DNA of 64,000 nt from Gilvibacter sediminis (GTDB lineage Bacteria; Bacteroidota; Bacteroidia; Flavobacteriales; Flavobacteriaceae): positions 739,717 through 803,716 of the forward strand of contig NZ_JAQQTE010000001.1 in assembly GCF_028561565.1 (NCBI RefSeq). The letters are read 5' to 3'. The notes under the pieces were generated by a model. It was not told the origin of the DNA. It saw nothing but the letters and a program-made list of their open reading frames with translations, and made no database searches. Position 1 is the stretch's first letter. Each line of letters starts with the position of its first letter. Shown here in pieces: positions 58,461-64,000 of this stretch. A program made the translations under genes and the position numbers.

Positions 58461-58760
58461 GATCTTCAAATTGAGCCTTAAAAGTAGCAAAACTCACCGT
58501 TTAAAGGGCTTAGGTTTGATGTTAAACTTCATTAAAAATTTTTGTGCTGGGAGCCCTAAGTCGTACTTTAACCTGCTGAACTCATTTTTGCTTTTAACGT
58601 TTAAGCGAAAATGGAAGGTTTTAAACTTGGTTGAAGACTTTTTTGAGTTGCATAGCAGCGCTACGGAACGATAAAAAGACAAAAACCAAGATTGAAACGG
58701 CAATTTTATAGCAAATGATAAAAGCGTAAATTAGTTCATTAACCAACCATTGTAAAAAAA
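58461..58760. other. Divergent intergenic region with hairpin-family copy 3
   Basis: A 300-base non-coding region between two divergent gene starts. It holds hairpin copy 3 (58626-58690). Short frames on both strands (for example 58494-58703 minus) pass straight through the hairpin and are not credible genes. No exact TAnnTTTG was recognised for either neighbour. Confidence 0.6.
58626..58690 (-). repeat. Hairpin repeat family, copy 3 (core 58650-58665)
   Basis: Read on the minus strand it has the same 16-base core CGTAGCGCTGCTATGC. Arms GTT/AAC, CTTTTT/AAAAAG and CTTGGTT/AACCAAG pair symmetrically around it, giving a 65-base hairpin centred on 58658. Located between divergent genes, so it cannot be a terminator for either in the usual sense. 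Confidence 0.82.
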
Positions 58761-61604
58761 ATGCGACACTACCTTCTCGCGCTGGGAATGCTCAGTTTTA
58801 GTTTTCTAAATGCGCAAACCCCAGCCACTTCTGCGGCTCAAGTAGAAGCCGGTATCCAAGCCAAAGCTCAACTTACAGAATCATCAATTGTCAAAAATTT
58901 ACCCTTTACCAACATTGGCCCAACGGTCATGAGCGGGCGAGTAGTAGATTTAGCAGTCAATCCAGATAACCCTACGGAATTCTACGTAGGTTACGCCAGT
59001 GGCGGTGTTTGGTATACCAACAACAACGGAATTTCATTTACTCCAGTATTGGATAGCAGCCCTACTCAAAATGTAGGAGATATTGCTGTAGACTGGAAAA
59101 ACGGCACCCTGTGGGTAGGAACTGGAGAGGTCAATGCCTCGCGTTCTTCTTATGCCGGTATTGGTTTACTCCGATCTGATGACATGGGTAAAACTTGGAC
59201 CAATGTTGGTCTAAAAGATTCGCATCACATCAGTAGAATTTTGATCAACCCAAACAACCCAGATGAGGTTGTGGTTGGCGTAGCAGGTCACTTGTACTCT
59301 ACAAACGCTGAGCGCGGGGTTTTCAAGACCATGAATGGTGGTAAGACCTGGAACAAGGTGCTTTTTATCAATGACCAAACGGGTATTATTGACGTAGCAG
59401 TTGATCCGAATAACTTCAACAATATGTACGCTTCTTCTTGGGATAAAGACCGAAAGGCGTGGAATTTTAGAGGGAGTGGAAACGGAAGTGCTATTTATAA
59501 ATCCACAGATGCAGGAAACACTTGGACCAAGGTTAGTGTTCCTAATAGTGGTTTCCCAACGGGGGAAGGCGTGGGAAGAATTGGTTTGTCTGTTGTGGAT
59601 GGAAACACGGTTTACGCTATACACGATAACCAAGCGCGTAGACCAGACACTGGTGGGGGTCGTCCGAGACCAGGCTTGTCCAAAAATGATTTTAAAAGCA
59701 TGCAGAAGTCGGCCTTTTTACAGCTTGATGACAGCAAACTCAATGGATTCCTAAGAGAGAATCGATTCCCACAACAATACCAAGCAAACAATGTAAAGCA
59801 GATGGTTCGAGCGGGTAGCTTAGAACCTAAGGACTTGGCGCTTTACCTTGAAGACGCCAACAGTCTTTTGTTTGACACTCCTGTAATTGGGGCGGAAGTA
59901 TATAAAAGTACCAATGGTGGGAAGACCTGGAAAAAGACGCATGATGGGTACTTAGAAGACTTGTATTATTCCTATGGATATTACTTCGGAATGATTCATG
60001 CCGACCCGAGCAATTCAGACAATATCTATATCTACGGCGTACCGATCTTAAATTCTAAAGACGGAGGAAAGACCTTTAAATCTATTGTTGGGGATAATGT
60101 CCACTCAGATCACCACGCGCTTTGGATCAATCCAAATATGCCGGGTCACTTGATCAACGGTAATGACGGAGGGGTGAATATCACTTATGACGACGGTAAA
60201 ACTTGGATGAAGAACAACACCCCTTCTGTGGGTCAGTTCTATGCGATCCAAGTGGATAATGAAAAGCCCTACAATGTTTATGGAGGTTTACAAGACAACG
60301 GAGTTTGGAAAGGATCCAGCAACAATACAGAGTCTACACGTTGGCATTCAAGTGGAGATTACGGCTATGAGATGATCATGGGCGGTGACGGGATGCAGAT
60401 CCAAGTAGACAATAGAAACACAGATATAGTTTACACCGGATTCCAGTTTGGAAATTACTTTAGACTCAATTTAGAAACGGGAGATCAAAAGCGTCTCTCT
60501 ATTAGACACAAATTGGGTGAGCGTCCGTATCGATTCAACTGGCAGACGCCAATTTTACTGTCTCCGCACAATCAAGACATTTTGTATTTAGGTGGAAACA
60601 AACTGATGCGTTCCATGAATCAAGGGGATGATTTTGAAGCTATTTCTGGCGATTTGACCACTGGTGGGAAGAAAGGAAATGTCGCTTATGGAACCTTGAC
60701 CACAATTAGCGAGTCTACCTTCCAATTTGGAATGATCTATACGGGTAGTGATGATGGACTCATTCATTTGACTCGTGATGGTGGTGCTTCTTGGTCAAAC
60801 ATTTCTTCTGGTTTGCCGAACGATCTTTGGGTATCTCGCGTTGAAGCTTCCAAGCATAAAAAAGCGCGTGTCTATGCCTCTTTAAACGGTTATCGTTGGG
60901 ATGATTTTACCGCTTATGTGTATATGAGTGATGATTTTGGAGCAACTTGGAAGAACATCAGTAGTAATTTACCGGCCTCTGCAGTTAATGTCATTAAAGA
61001 AGACCCTGTGAACATGAACGTTTTGTATGTAGGTACAGACAACGGAGCTTATGTTTCTATGGATCGTGGAGAAAGCTGGCATCCGTTTAGTGAAGGCTTG
61101 CCAAATGTGGCAGTTCATGATCTGATCATTCACCCAGAGGCTTCTGAGCTTATCTTGGGTACGCACGGCCGTTCTATTTACAAAGCAGATATTTCCATGC
61201 TTCAAGCGATGAATGCCGATGTGATGAATAGTGTTGTGGTAAAGGCGATGGAACCTGTGAATCATTCCAGAAGATGGGGTGCTTCCTTTGGGCAGTGGTA
61301 TGATGCCTACGAGCCAGAGGTGTCTTTAGAGTTTTACAGCCCAGCGTCTGGCAAGGCTACGGTGACCATCACCAATGCCAATGGTGTTGAAGTTCAAAGC
61401 ATGCAAATGGACGCCGACAAAGGCTTCAACGCAGTAGCTTATGATCTGGCTATGAGCAGCAAAGCACAAAAGGCCCTGAGCAAAGACAAATCCGCGGGAA
61501 TCTATCCAGGACAAAACGGAAAATACTATCTACCAAAAGGCGATTACAAGGTCACTGTAGCTGTCGGGGGAACCTCCGCTAGTTCAGGCTTAAGCATCAA
61601 GTAG
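58761..61604 (+). CDS. Exported VPS10/sortilin-like BNR-repeat protein
   Basis: A 947-residue exported protein: signal peptide (1-18, FLNA|QTP), followed by many BNR/Asp-box-type motifs (S/T-x-D/N-x-G-x-T-W: SDDMGKTW, TMNGGKTW, STDAGNTW, STNGGKTW, SKDGGKTF, TYDDGKTW, TRDGGASW, SDDFGATW, SMDRGESW), which fits a large ten-bladed sortilin-like propeller or two fused propellers. The C-terminal about 100 residues (VSLEFYSPASGKATVTITN) are an Ig-like domain. Such proteins are often annotated as glycosyl hydrolases, but no catalytic residues can be confirmed. No lipobox or T9SS domain was seen. A terminator follows. Confidence 0.88.
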   Translation: MRHYLLALGMLSFSFLNAQTPATSAAQVEAGIQAKAQLTESSIVKNLPFTNIGPTVMSGRVVDLAVNPDNPTEFYVGYASGGVWYTNNNGISFTPVLDSSPTQNVGDIAVDWKNGTLWVGTGEVNASRSSYAGIGLLRSDDMGKTWTNVGLKDSHHISRILINPNNPDEVVVGVAGHLYSTNAERGVFKTMNGGKTWNKVLFINDQTGIIDVAVDPNNFNNMYASSWDKDRKAWNFRGSGNGSAIYKSTDAGNTWTKVSVPNSGFPTGEGVGRIGLSVVDGNTVYAIHDNQARRPDTGGGRPRPGLSKNDFKSMQKSAFLQLDDSKLNGFLRENRFPQQYQANNVKQMVRAGSLEPKDLALYLEDANSLLFDTPVIGAEVYKSTNGGKTWKKTHDGYLEDLYYSYGYYFGMIHADPSNSDNIYIYGVPILNSKDGGKTFKSIVGDNVHSDHHALWINPNMPGHLINGNDGGVNITYDDGKTWMKNNTPSVGQFYAIQVDNEKPYNVYGGLQDNGVWKGSSNNTESTRWHSSGDYGYEMIMGGDGMQIQVDNRNTDIVYTGFQFGNYFRLNLETGDQKRLSIRHKLGERPYRFNWQTPILLSPHNQDILYLGGNKLMRSMNQGDDFEAISGDLTTGGKKGNVAYGTLTTISESTFQFGMIYTGSDDGLIHLTRDGGASWSNISSGLPNDLWVSRVEASKHKKARVYASLNGYRWDDFTAYVYMSDDFGATWKNISSNLPASAVNVIKEDPVNMNVLYVGTDNGAYVSMDRGESWHPFSEGLPNVAVHDLIIHPEASELILGTHGRSIYKADISMLQAMNADVMNSVVVKAMEPVNHSRRWGASFGQWYDAYEPEVSLEFYSPASGKATVTITNANGVEVQSMQMDADKGFNAVAYDLAMSSKAQKALSKDKSAGIYPGQNGKYYLPKGDYKVTVAVGGTSASSGLSIK

Positions 61605-61635
61605 ATAGCGTATTTATAATAAATCTAAATAACGA

Positions 61636-61671
61636 GGGAATCAAACTTTAATTCTTGGGTTTGATTCCCTT
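61636..61671 (+). terminator. Terminator after the VPS10-type gene
   Basis: GGGAATCAAAC (61636-61646) pairs perfectly with GTTTGATTCCC (61659-61669) over a 12-base loop; the T-run after it is short. The sdhC promoter begins just downstream. Confidence 0.75.
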
Positions 61672-61677
61672 GTGTCG

Positions 61678-61685
61678 TAAATTTG
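61678..61685 (+). promoter_or_regulatory. -7 promoter element of the succinate dehydrogenase operon
   Basis: TAAATTTG, an exact TAnnTTTG match 26 bases before the sdhC ATG. A TTG at 61655-61657 lies 20 bases upstream, a suitable place for the -33 element, and overlaps the preceding terminator. Confidence 0.62.
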
Positions 61686-61711
61686 TACCACTAAAAAGTA
61701 ATCGCAATCCT

Positions 61712-62377
61712 ATGGGAATTTTATCCTCTTCAATTGCCCGTAAAGTCGCCATGGCGCTTTCGGGATTGTTTCTTGTAGTTTTCTTGACCCAACACTGTGT
61801 GATCAATTTGACCTCAGTCTTAGATCCAGATACCTTTAACAGCTGGTCTCATTTTATGGGGACCAACGGTTTGGTGCAGTTTGCTTTGCAGCCTGTTCTG
61901 ATCTTTGGGGTAGTTTTTCACTTTGTGATGGGATTTGCTCTCGAGCTGAAAAACAGAAGCGCAAGAGCGCATAAATACGCCATGTATAAGGGCAGCGCCA
62001 ATGCCTCATGGGCATCTAGAAATATGATCATTTCTGGAATTGTAGTATTGGCTTTCTTAGGACTTCACTTTTACGACTTCTGGGTTCCAGAAATTGTACA
62101 CAAGTATATCGAAACGCATCCGGAAGATCCAACACGTTACTATGCAGAAACCGTGCACAAGTTTGAAAGTCCAATTCGTGTAGGGCTGTATGTGCTAGCT
62201 TTTGCATTGTTAGCAGTTCACCTTTGGCACGGATTTTCTTCCAGTTTCCAATCGGTTGGATTCAACAACAAATACTCCAAGGCGCTTAAAGGCTTTACCA
62301 AAGCTTTTGCTATTGTGATCCCGTTGTTGTTTGCTGTGATTGCGCTATACCACCACTTTAATCAAATTCCACATTAA
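61712..62377 (+). CDS. sdhC: Succinate dehydrogenase cytochrome b subunit (b558 type)
   Basis: A 221-residue membrane anchor with five predicted helices, the fused-type cytochrome b558 used by Bacteroidota instead of separate SdhC and SdhD. Haem-ligand-type histidines are in [30 protein letters not shown] and [17 protein letters not shown]. It passes electrons from succinate to menaquinone. ATG 61712 ([11 protein letters not shown]) is preferred to one at 61655 inside the promoter. sdhA starts 11 bases after its stop. Confidence 0.95.
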   Translation: MGILSSSIARKVAMALSGLFLVVFLTQHCVINLTSVLDPDTFNSWSHFMGTNGLVQFALQPVLIFGVVFHFVMGFALELKNRSARAHKYAMYKGSANASWASRNMIISGIVVLAFLGLHFYDFWVPEIVHKYIETHPEDPTRYYAETVHKFESPIRVGLYVLAFALLAVHLWHGFSSSFQSVGFNNKYSKALKGFTKAFAIVIPLLFAVIALYHHFNQIPH

Positions 62378-62388
62378 TACTATCGCAT

Positions 62389-64000
62389 ATGTCAGTTCTA
62401 AAATCAAATGCACCTGCAGGACCACTAGCCGATAAGTGGACGAAACATAAAAACGACATTGACCTGGTAAACCCAGCCAACAAGCGTAATATTGACGTAA
62501 TTGTCGTGGGTACTGGTTTGGCCGGTGGATCTGCCGCCGCAACCTTGGCAGAGCTTGGGTACAATGTAAAGACCTTCTGCTATCAAGATTCTCCTCGACG
62601 CGCGCACTCAATTGCAGCGCAAGGAGGGATCAATGCAGCAAAGAATTATCAAGGGGATGGGGATTCTACTTACCGCCTTTTTTACGATACCATCAAAGGA
62701 GGAGACTATCGTTCCAGAGAAGCCAACGTTTACCGTTTGGCTGAGGTTTCCAGCAACATTATTGACCAATGTGTTGCTCAAGGAGTACCTTTTGCTCGTG
62801 AATACGGAGGTCTTCTGGACAACCGCTCTTTTGGAGGGGTTCTGGTATCGAGAACGTTTTACGCTAAAGGGCAAACAGGGCAGCAATTGTTGCTTGGAGC
62901 CTATTCAGCCATGAACCGCCAGATCAATCGCGGAAAGATCAAAGCGTTTAACCGTCACGAGATGCTAGACCTAGTGATCGTGGACGGCAAGGCACGTGGA
63001 ATCATAGCTAGAAACCTTGTAACTGGTGAATTAGAGCGTCACTCAGCGCACGCTGTTGTGATCGCTTCTGGAGGATACGGAAATGTATTCTACCTATCCA
63101 CAAACGCCATGGGAAGTAACGTAACTGCTTCATGGAAGATCCACAGACGCGGTGCTTATTTTGCAAACCCATGTTTTACGCAGATTCACCCAACATGTAT
63201 TCCAGTTTCTGGAGACCATCAGTCTAAATTGACCTTGATGTCAGAGTCTTTGAGAAACGACGGACGTATCTGGGTGCCTGCTAAGAAAGAAGACGCTGAA
63301 GCTATCCGTGCAGGAAAGCTCAAGCCGACAGAATTAAAAGAAGAAGATCGCGATTACTACTTAGAGCGCAGATATCCTTCATTTGGGAACCTAGTACCTC
63401 GTGACGTTGCTTCGCGTGCAGCCAAGGAGCGTTGTGATGCTGGATTCGGAGTGAATAAAACAGGAGAGGCAGTTTATCTTGACTTTGCCGCCGCTATTGA
63501 GCGTTATGGAAAAGAGCAAGCAGCCATCCAAGGAAATCAAAATCCAACCAAAGAAGAATGGTTGGCTCTTGGTGAAAAGGTGATCGAAACTAAATACGGA
63601 AACCTCTTCCAGATGTATGAAAAGATCGTGGATGAGAACCCGTATAAAACCCCAATGATGATCTACCCTGCGGTACACTATACCATGGGTGGGATTTGGG
63701 TAGACTATAACTTGCAAACCACTATTCCTGGGTGTTATGCTGCTGGAGAAGCAAACTTCTCCGATCACGGTGCGAACCGCTTAGGGGCTTCTGCCTTGAT
63801 GCAAGGATTGGCAGACGGTTACTTTGTGTTGCCGTATACCATTGGAGATTATTTAGCTGATGATATCCGTACAGGCCCTATCAGCACAGAGACTCCTGAG
63901 TTCGAAGAAGCAGAGAACAATGTGAGAACAACCCTAGAGAAGTTGGTCAATAATAACGGAACCAAATCCGTAGATTATTTCCACAAGCGTTTAGGGAAGA
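62389..64000 (+). CDS. sdhA: Succinate dehydrogenase flavoprotein subunit (3' end outside window)
   Basis: The frame is open from ATG 62389 to the end of the window (537 codons), so the 3' end is missing. SdhA oxidises succinate to fumarate with covalently bound FAD. Visible: FAD dinucleotide motif [19 protein letters not shown], the flavin-linking His in [17 protein letters not shown], catalytic Arg/His blocks [15 protein letters not shown] and [16 protein letters not shown], and [10 protein letters not shown] and [21 protein letters not shown]. It belongs to the longer (about 660-residue) Bacteroidota/epsilon-type form, so about 120 residues are missing. sdhB should follow outside. Confidence 0.96.
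   Translation, partial: MSVLKSNAPAGPLADKWTKHKNDIDLVNPANKRNIDVIVVGTGLAGGSAAATLAELGYNVKTFCYQDSPRRAHSIAAQGGINAAKNYQGDGDSTYRLFYDTIKGGDYRSREANVYRLAEVSSNIIDQCVAQGVPFAREYGGLLDNRSFGGVLVSRTFYAKGQTGQQLLLGAYSAMNRQINRGKIKAFNRHEMLDLVIVDGKARGIIARNLVTGELERHSAHAVVIASGGYGNVFYLSTNAMGSNVTASWKIHRRGAYFANPCFTQIHPTCIPVSGDHQSKLTLMSESLRNDGRIWVPAKKEDAEAIRAGKLKPTELKEEDRDYYLERRYPSFGNLVPRDVASRAAKERCDAGFGVNKTGEAVYLDFAAAIERYGKEQAAIQGNQNPTKEEWLALGEKVIETKYGNLFQMYEKIVDENPYKTPMMIYPAVHYTMGGIWVDYNLQTTIPGCYAAGEANFSDHGANRLGASALMQGLADGYFVLPYTIGDYLADDIRTGPISTETPEFEEAENNVRTTLEKLVNNNGTKSVDYFHKRLGK

Noticed and set aside
58426-58703. Overlapping frames on both strands (82 and 69 codons) upstream of the VPS10-type gene
   Set aside because: Both pass through hairpin-family copy 3 and one starts inside the aminopeptidase P gene; their composition reflects AT-rich non-coding DNA.

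Overview
The window comes from a Bacteroidota genome, almost certainly a marine-type member of the Flavobacteriaceae. The grounds are: promoters of the TAnnTTTG (-7) type; SusC/Oar-like TonB-dependent receptors with an N-terminal carboxypeptidase-regulatory-like domain; PorP/SprF and T9SS C-terminal sorting domains; acidic surface-lipoprotein signals; a mevalonate-pathway HMG-CoA synthase; and the Bacteroidota-type single-protein succinate dehydrogenase cytochrome b. No tRNA, rRNA, CRISPR array or intact insertion sequence was recognised. The window is mostly a stable chromosomal backbone.

Layout. 1-3294: end of ileS, a DksA-like regulator, an exported protein and lspA. 3291-5691 (minus): rimK, an aspartoacylase-like amidohydrolase and 5-formyl-THF cyclo-ligase, overlapping end to end. 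5752-12148: a His-rich TonB receptor, uvrC and a PlpD-like patatin/BamA fusion. 12502-17965: aromatic amino acid catabolism (hmgA, hppD, kynA) with a DUF3108 protein and an M23 peptidase. 18139-21945: a large Oar-like receptor and a four-helix membrane protein. 21946-22633: a hairpin-dense non-coding island. 22634-30700: a small membrane protein, a secreted endonuclease/exonuclease/phosphatase (EEP) protein divergent from a TonB receptor plus a DUF5689 surface lipoprotein, an FG-GAP T9SS cargo and a metallophosphoesterase. 30785-36052: an OmpA/PorP pair, a cytosolic EEP paralogue and hflX. 36104-45810 (minus): DUF3078 barrel, then a ten-gene SUF operon (sufA-sufB-lipoprotein-sufC-sufD-sufS-META lipoprotein-sufE-sufT-mvaS) running into a DUF2480 gene. 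45926-51892 (minus): five genes for exported proteins: two LVIVD/choice-of-anchor B proteins, a seven-repeat propeller lipoprotein, an MbnP-like lipoprotein and a di-heme MbnH/cytochrome-c-peroxidase-like lipoprotein. 51938-61604: thiL, two tandem zinc-ribbon proteins, an alpha/beta hydrolase, brnQ, a stand-alone CBM48 protein, an NTF2-like protein, aminopeptidase P and a VPS10/BNR-repeat protein. 61712-64000: sdhC and the start of sdhA, which runs off the window.

Main candidates for something undescribed. (1) The 45926-51892 unit looks like a surface module in which a MauG-like di-heme enzyme could modify tryptophan in an MbnP-type protein, here coupled to three predicted beta-propeller proteins. 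(2) A dispersed hairpin family (copies at about 12196-12276, 56306-56368 and 58626-58690) has an identical 16-base apical stem-loop and different but mutually complementary arms, which is covariation within one window. (3) The divergently transcribed secreted EEP / TonB receptor / DUF5689 locus may be a nucleic-acid or phosphodiester scavenging system. (4) The island at 21946-22620 carries at least eight strong inverted repeats and no convincing gene.
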